A stretch of DNA of 64,000 bases, from positions 258,767,863 to 258,831,862 of the forward strand of contig CP136064.1 in assembly GCA_032622095.1 (NCBI GenBank), given 5' to 3'. Source of the stretch: Siphonodentalium dalli (taxonomy: Eukaryota; Mollusca; Scaphopoda; Gadilida; Siphonodentaliidae). The notes under the pieces were generated by a model that saw only the letters and a list, made by a program, of their open reading frames with translations, did not search any database and was not told where the DNA came from. Shown here piece after piece: positions 46,907 to 58,068 of the stretch. The translations under genes and the position numbers were made by a program. How positions within the stretch are numbered: the stretch's first letter is position 1; each line of letters opens with the position of its first letter.

Positions 46907-47694
46907 CTGCACACAGCATCATTCTGTCTGAATTTGATTTCGCAATAAAATCATTCAGTTTCACTGAATTGAAGCCTGCAGGCCCCTCCATTGAATGTTT
47001 TACTAGATTGACGACAGTTGATAACGAAAATGCAAGACTAATCATAGGTCATGTCTTTACTTTTTAAAATAAATCCCCATGTGTACGACAATGATATCCC
47101 ACAGCCAAATAAAATTTTATCTGGAAAAACCAGAACTACAGCAGCTAGTTAATAAATTTCCCGCTCACAAAAATCCATTCCCAAATAATTCACCAGTTTA
47201 AATTATTTAGATATGATGTACAAATCAAATAAACAAGATTGCATCCTTTAATAACGTGTCACATGTATCAGGTGACGGCCATTCTCCAGTTACCTTCACT
47301 TCTAGCGGTGCACTCGCTCCCCGACTGGTACACATTTAGCTCCCTGATTCATGTAGAGTAGCTCGCTGTTCAAATCTCGCACCAAGTTATCACTCGTGCT
47401 GTGACGGCTTCGTCGTACTAGACGAGAAATACAGGTACCTAGCGTGTGGGACTAGCGTAAGTTCGTGTGACGGTATGAGTATGTACATGTACATGTGCTT
47501 ATCTCGCCTATTTAGTGAAGAGCCTATAAAATGGCAGCACATATTAGTCTCGGCATTGCCCAACAACTGGGGTAATAATGCAACTGTCCAAGCGCTTATG
47601 GACTCATATGATCAAGCACTATAAACACACTATCCAGTATTATTAATAATATATGCCGCTTATGTGCAACCCAACCACGAATTTCATTCGAAGT

Positions 47695-47895
47695 TTAACC
47701 CTTCCTTTACTAAATATCCATTAACGAGTAGTTACTTTTGGAAATGTTAACATAATAAGTTCAACAAATGGCCATAGAACAGATGTATTATCCATCGTCT
47801 GCTTATATTTCCACTAAATACCTCCAGATGAATAATAGACCATTCCAATGTATATTATAGTTGAATATGAGATTCCATTGGTAACGAAAGGTTTA
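47695..47895. mobile_element. TTAA MITE ('GCAGACGAC' family) ending 14 bp before an acceptor
   Basis: Reverse-oriented copy: TTAACCCTTCCTTTACTAAA on the left, CATTAACGAGTAGTTAC, AATAAGTTCAACAAATGGCC, CGTCTGCTTATATTTCC, then the decayed right end GAAAGGTTTA. The splice acceptor AG of the next exon is at 47908-47909, so the MITE tail lies directly upstream of the polypyrimidine tract. Confidence 0.6.
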
Positions 47896-47909
47896 CTATA
47901 ATTTTTCAG

Positions 47910-49079
47910 GATGTGTACGAGGTTTCTACGGTAAGGACTGCGACGCATTTTGCGCAAATCGAAACTGCGCTAACGACGAAGATTCCTGCAATTCTGAGGG
48001 TGTCTGCGCAAATGGATGCAAAGACGGATACTGGGGCAAAGACTGCCAACAACAATGTCCGGCAGGATGCAGAACGTGTGAACAGGAGAGTGGCAATTGC
48101 GTGGAATGCACACGTGGTTTCTATAACAAGGCCGGTAACTGCGACAAATCCTGCAAAGACAGACACTGCGCGGCGCAGAGATTGGCGTGTTCCGATGACG
48201 GATACTGTGCAGCGTGCAACGACGATTGGTACGGAGTCGACTGTTCACTCCGGTGTGACGCAGGTTGCACCCAGTGCAACAAAGATGACGGCGGGTGTGA
48301 CGTGTGCAGGCAGGGATTCTATGGAGCTACTTGCGACCTTCCTTGCAGCAGCGAAGAACGACACTGCCTCGATCTGGAAGATTGTCCGCGTGATGGTGCT
48401 TGTGCTGGCGAGTGCCAAAGAGGCTGGATGGGTCACAACTGCTCAACACCATGTCCCGACCATTGCGCGCAGTGTGGCAAGGAAGACGAAAAATGCAATG
48501 AATGCGTAACTGGTTACTATTACCCAAACATCAAATGCGAAAGAAGCTGTATTGAGAGAAACTGTCTTAAAGAGAACGATAGCTGTCCGTATTATGGCCA
48601 TTGTAGCGCATGTAAGCCTGGTTTCTATGGCCACGACTGTACACGCCCCTGTTCGTCAGAATGCGGGTCATGTGATCAGCGATTGGGTAATTGCATCACG
48701 TGTGCCACTGGAATTTATGGTAATCACTGTGATATGAACTGCAACGATACCGAGCGACACTGCGCTGAAGGTTCAGACGCATGTACAATGACAGGACAAT
48801 GTCCCGGGGAGTGCAGTCCAGGATGGTTCGGCAGTTCCTGCAACATGATGTGCGATCTGTGCCTAACCTGCAACCAGACGGACGGCTCGTGCTACCAGTG
48901 CGGTGATATCACCAAGTATGGCGACCTATGCAACCTCAACTGTACCGAAAGGCATTGCAAACATGATGACGATGAATGCAAAGTTGATGGGATGTGCTCG
49001 GAATGTGCCCACGGCTGGTTCGGGATGGATTGTACAGAGCAATGCGACGACGGCTGTCTCAAATGCAACAAGATGACAG
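47910..49079 (+). CDS. EGF/FTP gene, exon 4: long EGF-like array
   Basis: 1,170 bp, phase 1-1. Acceptor AATTTTTCAG, donor GTTAGA at 49080. It joins the FTP domain directly: ..CEIEVF-R-CVRGFYGKDC. After that closing half-module, 'long' modules (pattern C..RHC......C...G.C..C..GW.G..C) alternate strictly with 'short' modules (C...C..C....G.C..C..G.YG..C). There are six long modules, five complete short ones, and a sixth short module cut by the intron at CNKMTG. Sequons include NDTERHC, NDS and NQT, so the protein is probably secreted and glycosylated. The pattern is that of MEGF/scavenger-receptor class F ectodomains. The regular alternation in one exon suggests growth by duplication of a two-module unit. 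Confidence 0.92.
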
Positions 49080-49690
49080 GTTAGATTAAACATATGTTAC
49101 CAAGTTGATTTTTATCTACCATTTCCTACGAAATTCCCTGATACAATTGGCGATAACGAATTTGCGATAACAACATCTGTATCGTTACTGCAGTTGCGAT
49201 ACAAAGCGCTCGTGACGTCGTTGACTGGTTCAAAATCATGAATGAACTGACGTCACATCAATCGCGTGAAAAATCAAAACGACATTCCAACGTATATTCT
49301 TGCATAGTATAAACAAATAGTTCCAAGGTTTTAACATTATTTGATTGCCTTCCATCATGGGTATTATGGTATAACATATCACAAAATAACTAATATGTAT
49401 TTGTTCAGTATTTATTATAAATTATATAAAACATGCATGTGTAATAGATTGTGTCCATTGAATACAATTTCCGTTTGGTATATTCGCGTGAATTTGCAGG
49501 TTGTGAGAATTTAGTAATTTAGAGAATTTAGTAAAGCGAGCTAATCGCGTGACACAGATACCTTTGCAGGTTGGGAGAATTTACTCAAGAAAGCTAATCG
49601 TACGATACAAATTCAACAATATTGGCATTTAAGAAACTCCTAAATTGTAATTTGTGCGGTGGATTCTGTCACACCAAAGGTAGATAAATG

Positions 49691-49844
49691 TGTTATATAC
49701 ACAATGTGTTTGTAAAGATTCATGTATCGCGACTCGGCTAGTTTTCGTGACCACATAGTAACTCGGCGACCAAGGTCACCTCGTCACGAAAATTAGCCTC
49801 GTCGCGATATATGAATCGATATAAACACACAGTGTATATAACAC
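49691..49844. mobile_element. Foldback hairpin element in intron
   Basis: TGTTATATACACAATGTGTT, GATTCATGTATCGCGAC and TAGTTTTCGTGAC pair with GTCACGAAAATTA, GTCGCGATATATGAATC and AACACACAGTGTATATAACA. Confidence 0.7.
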
Positions 49845-50732
49845 ACATATATATAAGTGATATAGACTGTGTTCTGCTTGTAATTCAAAAAAATTGAGTC
49901 AGAGTAACATTTTGTCTTAGAATGTCAGGCCGACGAATGTATTCGTGAAACTTATGTAAAGGACACAATTGCAACGTTTCCTCATTTCTCAGAAATGGCA
50001 AACTATGGGAAGTTCAGATTTATTATGTAGAATGAAAAATATGCAACATTTAACGTTATATGAGACATGATTCGGTCTTTCGATATTCGAGACAATATAT
50101 CTATACAAAAACTAGCAAGTAGGCCTATACGTGGGATTTTTGACAGCAAATTCACGAGAAAGTAATATACAGTTATATGCATAGCGTACGTGATTACTCG
50201 TGTTAAATTATTCTATATGTTGCTATATGTTGTATTTATTGTATGTGCAACTGCCAAAGCCGACTCGACCAGAAACTGTTTCATGATCAAATAACCGAAT
50301 ATACAACTTAACATATTACAGTTATCTCATAAATACAATCCTAGTACGTGTCGCTGTTTAAGTCTATCAAATGCATTATGTAATGAAAAGAAAAGCGTTA
50401 ACGTTTCTGATCGCGGGAAAAATAGATTCGACTCTGTCAGTTGAGTTCCAGCAATTTAAAACGAAGATATGAATGTCGTTTTGCATGTGTAGATGTTGCA
50501 TTACAATTTAATGGAACAGGGCCCTTGTTTCACTGAATCAAATATGCATTAATTAAGTCTGCATGCAGTGACGCAATTTGAGATACGCGTTTTATGGCAA
50601 CTTTTGGGTATATTATATCTGAACAGAATAAGACAAATTACTGTGCTAAATGAGATGGTGTATGTTGTTGTTGTGCTTTTTTAAACTTGAGCTTTTGACC
50701 CTGATTCTTTAAATCAATGTCTCTCTTGACAG

Positions 50733-51344
50733 GTCTCTGTGAGGTTTGCGACGGTGGGATGTGGGGTTCGAATTGCGACGAGGCTTGTGGCGACTGCGAA
50801 TCATGCGATCGCATCGACGGAAGCTGTCTCACATGCGACACAGAAGGCTACTACGGTGTTTCATGTGGAGATATGTGCGCAGAGAGGCACTGCGCTGATG
50901 CGGAAGCTAAATGTCCGATAGACGGGTACTGTTCATCGTGCGAGATCGGTTGGTATGGTGACTCGTGCAATATGATGTGCGGTGAGGGGTGTGCACAGTG
51001 CGAAAAGGCAAGCGGCGTATGCGAAATTTGTAAAGACAGTCAATGGGGAGAAGACTGTTCCGATAAATGCGAGGACTGTAAAACATGTGATAGACGCAAT
51101 GGGGAATGTATCACATGCGACGAAGAGGATAACTATGGAACAACATGCGAGAAGAAATGCTCAGAGAGACACTGCGCTTCATCCAACGCGACATGTATGG
51201 GTGCTGGTCATTGCTTCGGCTGTGTGGACGGTTGGCAAGGAGCCGACTGCCAAGACGAGTGCCAAGACAACTGTGAGAATTGCCACCAATACGAAGACAC
51301 CTGCGAAGTCTGCGAAGATGGTTACTATGGACAAGTATGCCAAC
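50733..51344 (+). CDS. EGF/FTP gene, exon 5: EGF-like array
   Basis: 612 bp, phase 1-1. Acceptor CTCTTGACAG, donor GTAAGT at 51345. It completes the module cut in exon 4 (CNKMTG-LCEVCDGGMWGSNC), which confirms the junction. Modules then run short, long (AERHC), short, short, long (SERHC), short, so the strict alternation of exon 4 is broken. The frame ends ..GYYGQVCQ, with the next codon split by the intron. A sequon (NAT) is present. Reading on into the intron meets a stop 11 codons later, so intron retention would give a truncated form. Confidence 0.92.
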
Positions 51345-51436
51345 GTAAGTATTATACGAGTATGTTTCGCATCCAGTAAGAAACAGCGTCGGTGATTGGC
51401 CAGAAAGCCGCGCAACATATCCCATGTTTACGATAG

Positions 51437-51646
51437 GAAATTTGACATTTTCTGCCGACCATTCATCGGAATAAATGTCAAATTGCTATGAATGACCAGG
51501 AATGTCGGCAGAACATTTACGTTATTGTGGTAGATTTACGGTAACATCATGGTGTGACATTGACGGCTTGCAATTGGAGCTCATGTTCGCGACTCGATTG
51601 AACATAAACTCCAAGCCGTCAATGTCACACAATGTTACCGTAAAAC
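51437..51646. mobile_element. Two adjacent hairpins in intron
   Basis: The first (51437-51520) pairs AAATTTGACATT with AATGTCAAATT and TTCTGCCGACC with TGTCGGCAGAA. The second (51531-51646) pairs TTTACGGTAACAT, GTGTGACATTGACGGCTTG with CAAGCCGTCAATGTCACAC, ATGTTACCGTAAA. Confidence 0.65.
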
Positions 51647-51813
51647 CAACACATTAACTTCTAATGTGTTGGCATGCAATAGCTCCGACGCCATTATCGC
51701 TACTTAAAATCCTATCTGAAGAAATAAAATAATCCTGATTTCCGTTCTTGCTAGTTCTGAAAACAAAACCTCGTCTATATATACTGGTTCACCTGTGTAA
51801 CTTGACTAGTGTC

Positions 51814-52270
51814 AAGCCTGCGTTTATTGTGCCTGTCAATTGCAGAATGAGGTCCCCAGAGGGTGAATTTAGTGACGCTATCCCGCATAGCGGGCTATCA
51901 TCACCAAATTCACCCTCTGGTGACCTCATTATGCTTAGGTCTCATCTTCTCTGGAAAGTTTCTTTATTATAAAATATCTATATACACTTCTTCACATAGA
52001 TTCTATTTTTTTTAGTTTAGTTTCTCTATATCCCCAAATTGGCAGACGACAAATTGCATAATCGAGGTTCCCAATGGGTGTATATCACAATATTCACCAT
52101 TTGGGAACTTCAATCTGAGTATATAACTCCCATAGCATATTAGGCCATGCAGAATGGGCTCCCCAGGGGGTGAATTTGGTGATGCTGGCCCGCTATGCGG
52201 GATAGCGTCACTAAATCCACCCCCTGGGGACCTCATTCTGCATATGACGGGCACACTAAACTCTGGCCTG
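51814..52270. mobile_element. Multi-palindrome TIR element, inverted copy of 26284-26735
   Basis: CAAGCCTGCGTTTATTGTGC and CAGAATGAGGTCCCCAGAGG on the left mirror GGGACCTCATTCTGC and GGCACACTAAACTCTGG on the right. The internal GAGGTTCCCAATGGGTGTAT palindrome is in the opposite order to the 26-kb copy. Palindromes sit at about 51848-51930, 52065-52110 and 52150-52235. Confidence 0.75.
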
Positions 52271-52334
52271 TTTGTATGTAGTGCATGTGTATAACTTTCT
52301 TCGTGTTAGAAATATAAACGGGCAATAAGATTTG

Positions 52335-52560
52335 TTGATTAGCTCACCTGAGACGAAGTCACTCATCACTCCTCTTCCGTCGTCTGTCCGTCCGTCCGTT
52401 CATCTGTCCGTCCGTCAAGAATCGTTTCTTCTCCAGAACCATAAGACATTTGGCATGGAGGGTCCTTGGGTGACTGAGGATCAGATTTGTTCTAATAGGG
52501 TCACTGGGTCAAATAAATAGGGACAGAGCCAGGGACATAACTCTTTTAAAAAAATTATAA
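52335..52560. repeat. Dispersed repeat with GTCC microsatellite
   Basis: TTAGCTCACCTGAGACGAAG leads to a CGTCTGTCCGTCCGTCCG tract, then CTTCTCCAGAACCATAAGAC and GGGACAGAGCCAGGGACATA. I recall similar 'AGCTCACCTGAGC.. GTCCGTCCGTC' repeats as common in bivalve genomes. That is recollection, not a search result. Confidence 0.45.
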
Positions 52561-52933
52561 ATGAAAGTATCTATTTTTTACATTTAAACTTTTGATTTTT
52601 TAGAAGAACTAACTCTGTTTTTTTAGACAAACCACATCACACCCAACCCCCTCCCCATTCCACCTGTCCCTCTCACCAAACACTGTAGCCAGATCCCTGC
52701 CCAATTCACCGGTTAAGCATTTACCTTCTTTTGACTGCAGCTGTATTGGCTATTTGACATGCCAGTATGTAGATAGCACACCAAACTGGCATTAGTCTGC
52801 ACAGCTGTCTGGTCATTATAAAGTAATACATTATTTCATTATCCACAGTTGTATCAGATAGCAGATCGTGTAATCCAATGTGTTGTCTGCTATCTAACAT
52901 ACCTCTTTGACGAGTTTATTATTAGTATTAATA

Positions 52934-53206
52934 TTAACCCTTTAATGACGGGAGCTGCGCTGGTGCTGCAATAAAGACCATGTGCCAGTGCATTCTCTTA
53001 TATAAGTGCGTCTCCCATGGGAGTCTCGTATATATAAGAGAATGCGCTGGCTTTCAAGGAAATATTGTTAGGCCAATGTGTTATCTCATATATGCGAGGC
53101 TCCCTGTGGGAGACTGGCTGTCTGTGGGAGACTCGCATATATAAGAGAATGCATTGGCACAGGGTTTTCGCAAAATTTCAGGAAGCTCCAGTCATGGAAG
53201 GGTTAA
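52934..53206. mobile_element. Complete TTAA MITE ('GGGAGCTGCGCTGGTGC' family), two palindromes
   Basis: TTAACCCTTTAATGACGGGA then GCT on the left. AGCTCCAGTCATGGAAGGGTTAA forms the right end, with TTAA at both sides. Palindromes sit at about 52984-53052 and 53071-53157. Their arms match the 67-bp module (GCATTCTCTTATATA), but the centre is TCTCCCATGGGAG-like. The second has an internal duplication of CTGTGGGAGACT. This copy defines the family. Confidence 0.8.
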
Positions 53207-54270
53207 CCCACATGTCTTTGTTTTCTTTGCAAAGTCTTGATTATGTTGATATGATTATGTGTACTCATAACAGTGGGGCACATATGTGTTTCCTCAATTG
53301 AACATGGGTGGGGTTTTATTGCATTTCTGGTTGGTAGTCAGGCATCCAAATAAACCACACATGTCCTATTCTCGCAGGGATGTGCCCACAGGGGTTGGGG
53401 GGGGGGGTGCAGATTCGTTTTTACTAAAATAAAAACAATTACACATACTAAAATGAATATAAAATATTAGACCATTGAACGAGAGAAGGGGGCTCCAGTT
53501 TTAATATTTACAAATATTTATTATCCGGCGTCTGACGAGGAACAAATTGCAATGAAAAAAAAATTGTTTGATAAGTTTCATTAAGCTTACATGATTGGTG
53601 TGGTTATTTAAAACCTTTCATACCCTTTGTCTGTTTTATCTTACTGTTTTAACATTTAAATTTGAGTATGAATTACCTGTAGAATCAGTTCCTGATACCA
53701 TGCACTTTTCAGATTAAAACAAATCTTTCGATGTTTGTTATTGATATTGATAATGTTTTGTCTTCCAACACATGTACACATTTGGTGCACATAATGTCAA
53801 CATCTGATTCTCGTACCGATATCAGGTTGGCTATTCAAGAAGGGGCAGACATTACAGATTTAATACTCTGCACTCAAATTAATTGTATTAAAATGTGTAT
53901 GTAGATGTATTTCAATGTGCACATTTTAATTTCTAAGCTGAGTGTATAGTTCTAACTACTTAATTTGAAGTAAATTTGACAAGTACTGACTCTTGTAGTC
54001 TTCAGAGTCCCAGTCTTCTCAGTCTTTGCAGTCTCCACAGTCATTGACAGTCTTGTTTACATATATGACACTTTAAAGACACGTGTAATTATTTGTAAAA
54101 TGTATGCATATAAAGGACGTTCATTTGTCACTGAGTGATGCATAGAAAATAAATAATAAAACATAAAATCCCCCAGACCAAAATTTTCCACAAAATCCGA
54201 TGATAATCCAGTTATTTATTATTATGCCTTATTTACTGAAATAAGTGCACAATATTCCTTTAATTTCCAG
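53207..54270. other. Intron sequence, nothing recognised
   Basis: AT-rich intron with a G-run at about 53398-53407. No exon or repeat boundary seen. Confidence 0.4.
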
Positions 54271-55038
54271 GTGATTGCGACGCGTGCAAAACGTGCAACA
54301 AATACAACGGCGTCTGTGAAACGTGCTTCAACGAAACATATGGTCCCGTCTGCAGCTTCAACTGCAATGACCGCGCCTGCATCGATACAGAAAACTGCAC
54401 AATCAACGGATTCTGCGGCGACGATGGCTGCTATGATGGCTGGTTCGGAACACATTGTGACAACCCTTGTTCAGAATTCAACGATGGCTGTATGAAATGT
54501 ACTGAAACTGAGTGCCTTAAATGCAAACCAGGATTTTACGGTCCAGGCTGTCTTGGAATATGTCCTGAAGGTTGCACAGATTGCGAGCAACTCCAAAACG
54601 GTATGCTCATCTGCAAAGAATGCCAAGATGGTAGATATGGAGAAAATTGCCAAAAGCATTGCGCAGGAAATTGTTTAGCTTCTGTTTGTGAAATCGGAGG
54701 CGGAAAATGCTATGATTGTGCTCTTGGCACACATGGAAGGTTTTGTGACAAAGACTGCTCGGATAGGTGCTATTTGGGCGCTGACGACGATCTTGACTGC
54801 GACCAAGATACTGGACATTGTATGTACGGGTGTGACGTAGGTATGTTTGGAGAAGTTTGCCATAAAAACTGCAGCGAAAACTGCGGTGGTGATATGTCTT
54901 GTGGTGTATTGGATGGTGTATGCTCCAATGGATGCGTCGCTGGATTCTACCAAAGCTTATGCAACGAGACTTGCATTTCAACAGACTGTGAATCGACCTC
55001 GTGTGATCGGTGGACAGGCCTCTGTGTGATCGAAGCAG
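54271..55038 (+). CDS. EGF/FTP gene, exon 6: C-terminal EGF-like array
   Basis: 768 bp, phase 1-1. Acceptor TTAATTTCCAG, donor GTGAGA at 55039. It continues exon 5 seamlessly: ..GQVCQ-R-DCDACKTCNKYNG. About eight cysteine-rich modules follow and are more irregular than those of exons 4 and 5. The RHC long type appears only as DRAC, while later modules carry inserts such as CYLGADDDLDCDQDTGHC. The array closes with CESTSCDRWTGLCVIEA. Sequons include NET (twice) and NCT. With intron retention the frame would stop seven codons after the donor, giving a form without the hydrophobic tail. Confidence 0.92.
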
Positions 55039-55326
55039 GTGAGAGTTATATTCTTTAAGTTGTTTGACCCGGGGGTATAAAACATTTGCAGGAAGGTTTG
55101 CCAGGGTGGGTGTTGGCCCGAGCTATAATAGCTCTCTATACTGTGTCTTCTCCACCAATATAGTCATGATTGCTGTTCAAAAGACACCACCCCAGGCTCC
55201 TCGGGGAAAGAGTTCCACCCGAGACAGTCAATGGGTGGAAACTCTCAAACCGTAAAATTAAAATACTGCTTAAGCCAAATATACTCTGGCGCGTATGTTC
55301 ATACTTGGTGAGAGCATTGGGGGGTT

Positions 55327-55604
55327 GTTAATTCTGTGTTTTATTTATCGAGTCATGGATTAGTGCAAAAATACAAGTGTGTGCTCTGTGAACGACGCAA
55401 ACAACATGGTAATTACAATGAAACTGAATAAATGGCTGGAGTCATAAATTCATTTTCATTATAATTACCGTGTTGTTTTCATCGTTCAATGGCTCAAATA
55501 CATTCATTTGTTGCATATATTCTGTTGAGTATAAAATAAGATGGTCCCATAAATGGCCGGATTTAGCGTAGAGTACCCCTTTAATTCTGTGTTTTATTTA
55601 TCGT
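55327..55604. repeat. 23-bp direct repeat bracketing a hairpin in the last intron
   Basis: TTAATTCTGTGTTTTATTTA plus TCG occurs at about 55328-55350 and again at about 55582-55604, immediately before the last acceptor. Between them is a hairpin at about 55385-55500 (ACGACGCAAACAACATGGTA, ATTACAATGAAA / TTTTCATTATAATTACCGTG, TTGTTTTCATCGTT). Confidence 0.7.
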
Positions 55605-55609
55605 TTCAG

Positions 55610-55719
55610 AAGAGGCGTTGGGGGCGGATCCGGAATCAGCAGCGTCAGTGCTTTCTCTGATGAGGCTAGACTATCTATTAGCACTAATCTTAGTATCTTG
55701 GAGGCTATCATATTCGTAG
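55610..55719 (+). CDS. EGF/FTP gene, last coding exon: hydrophobic C-terminus, stop TAG
   Basis: Acceptor TTTATCGTTTCAG, coding to the TAG at 55717-55719. It adds about 35 residues: a small-residue stretch (EALGADPESAAS), then LSLMRLD, then YLLALILVSW, then RLSYS and the stop. The hydrophobic run is only about ten residues, short for a membrane span with cytoplasmic tail. Small residues, spacer, then short hydrophobic end fits a GPI-attachment signal, with a plausible site in ESAAS. The charged R and D within the tail weaken this. The alternative is a secreted protein or a donor that extends to further exons. No close AATAAA was found after the stop. Confidence 0.65.
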
Positions 55720-55937
55720 TTCAGGACAAGATTATAGATAGTTTTTGTTTCTAATTGTGATGTGATCGCAGCCAAAATGTCCACCGGCTCGGCTAACCAT
55801 AGGATTTATACAGTAACATCGACAAAAATCCGTATGGTATTTTACACCAGTGACGTCATTGCTCAGTTACGAAAGGCAGCCAAGTTTGATGAAACCACAA
55901 TGTGCTAGCATATGACGTGTATGTGCATGGTTACAAT

Positions 55938-56440
55938 CACCCCTGGTTACGTTGTTCTGCTAACTTCCTATTATGCTGGTCGGTCCTGCTGAATTTATAT
56001 ACTGCTGTTAGGGCAAAATTATGCTGCTATGAAACTGTACCATTTTTTTTCTTCTAAAGTTGTAATTTTACGGTGTTTGCCCAATACGACCGATATGAGA
56101 AAACAGCTAGTGTCTGTATGAAACAGTAATGAACATATTATAAATTTTCAAATATTATAGCTGCACCTCTGTTTGAAAAACATCGAGAATAGCCATTTTG
56201 ATTATATATGGCCGGTTTACAACAATCAACAGTGTCATTATTAACATATCTTACAATATATGTTTTTGAATTTTGTTTTAACATAATGGCGTTTCCTCCA
56301 TTATTCAATAATAACTACTTAAATAAACAATAAGGGTACATTATATTAACAATATCATATTGCTTACTCTAGCAGCATAGAACTTCAACAGGACCCACCA
56401 CCACCATAGCAAATTAACAGGACCTCTTGAGGTGGTGTTA
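55938..56440. mobile_element. TIR element related to 14730-15250
   Basis: ATCACCCCTGGTTAC, GGTCGGTCCTGCTGAATT, ACTGCTGTTAGGGCAAA and CCATTTTTTTTCTTCTAAAG on the left match the 14.7-kb element in order. The right end has GCAGCATAGAACTTCAACAG, GACCCACC and ACAGGACCTCTTGAGGTGGT. Interior blocks (CAGTGTCTGTATGAAACA, GAATAGCCA) also match. It falls in what would be the 3' UTR or just downstream of the gene. Confidence 0.65.
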
Positions 56441-57339
56441 ACAAGATATCAACAATGACCATGCTTGCCCAGCAATGCTTTTGCGACAAGTATCGACAAC
56501 TCGTCTCGGAACCTTTTGATAATGTAGTGGCTGCCTGTGTGCACTGGCATTATAAGTTGACTTTAAAGTTTTTGTGTTTATTCACACGTGGATTATTATG
56601 GATCATTAAGGGAAAAACGATTTTATTGAAAAAAGTTCTGCTACACTTTTCTAATTTGGATGGACCATCATTAAATTATTAGCGGAAAAATATCGCCAAG
56701 AACCAGATGTAACCACACGCACGTGCAACTTGGTAATGTGTGTTGCCATTGCCAACGGAAGTCACCTGAGTCACATGAGAATTCCGTCTACACGTAAAAT
56801 TTCGAACCTTTCAGAAGTTTGTGCCCAACGTTTAGTGTATGACACTTGTAGCAAAGAAGAATAAACCTACTTTCTAAAAACCGAATGCGTTACCAACCAG
56901 ATGACAATGGGTTTTTACATGGATGGTTCGTAAAAAGCTTACTTTGATTGAAGCCTATTAATCGTATCGACGATTGCAGCTTGTCTTCACCAGAGACTGC
57001 AGACGTTCTCCTATCGTTGGGCCGATATCTATAAACGTGTAGATTTGGCGCCGTAAAATCACATCACGTTTTCAGCCAAGTACATCTCCATAGCAACACC
57101 ATAGTAACACACGTTACAAGTTACACGTACGCGTGGCTAAACCTGGCCAATGATACTGAATGAGGCGATGGTGTGAGCGGTTGACCTATTTATTGTGTGT
57201 TCCATTTGAGTGATTGTTTGTATCTATGCGTGAATGTGTGAGTGAATGACTCATGATTTGATGAAATGTTCCATTCGTTTCTATAATTAATTAAATGATT
57301 TATTTGACATGGTTACTTGTTATGCGGGTAGTGCACAAC
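56441..57339. other. Unassigned stretch downstream of the gene
   Basis: A 75-codon frame at 56455-56682 has no recognised domain. AATAAA occurs at 56862, but it is over 1.1 kb from the stop codon and cannot be assigned as the poly(A) signal. Confidence 0.3.
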
Positions 57340-57475
57340 TATTAATATACATGTACCTCGTTACAATGGTTACAGGCGCCGAATGCAACTGTAAATATAC
57401 ATGAACCTCGTTACCATGGTTACAGGCGCCGAATTCAACTATAACCATACATGTACCTGGTTACAGGCGCCAAAT
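57340..57475. repeat. Tandem repeat, about 41-50 bp x 3
   Basis: TATACATGTACCTCGTTACA then GGTTACAGGCGCCGAATKCA recurs. TACAGGCGCC starts at 57371, 57421 and 57462. Confidence 0.8.
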
Positions 57476-58068
57476 TTGTTGGTGTTTCCTAGAACAAAAG
57501 GCTGATTAAAACATTGTAATGTATAATACATTTCAAAATAAGTACAATTCCACGTAAGCCAATACTGAATTCCGTAGCAAACTATGCAAGTTTTGGGATA
57601 CATGCCAATATATTATGAATAAGTGTCAATCGACCACCACATAACGGTTATTATTATGTTTTCGAGTGAACCTCTTCTCTTAGAATGCTTCCTGCTGTTC
57701 CATATTTACAAATCCGTAAATGACGTTCGCTTCAACCATGAAACCGGAACTAAAAAATAAAAGCATTATCACACATGGTAAAACATGCCCGGTATGTGCC
57801 CCGATAAACCTTGTACAAGTCTGTTGATTTATTCACTGATTCTAGGGCGTGTGACTTGTAATAAACACATAACGACAATTAATGTGTTGATGGGTTTTCT
57901 CGATGCGGCACTTAAGCCATCGCGGAAGGATATAACTCGAGGCTGCGCCACTCGTTCTATCCATCCGCGCTCGCACTCGTGACGTATTCATAAACCCATT
58001 TACATATTCTTGTCGTTCTGTGTATATATTTAACTTTTGGTGAAACTTTACATTTATCACCAAAAGCA

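Noticed and set aside
47913-48509. 198-codon frame overlapping the long EGF exon
   Set aside because: It is a shadow in another frame. The cysteine-rich EGF frame is open for 390 codons and joins both neighbours in phase.
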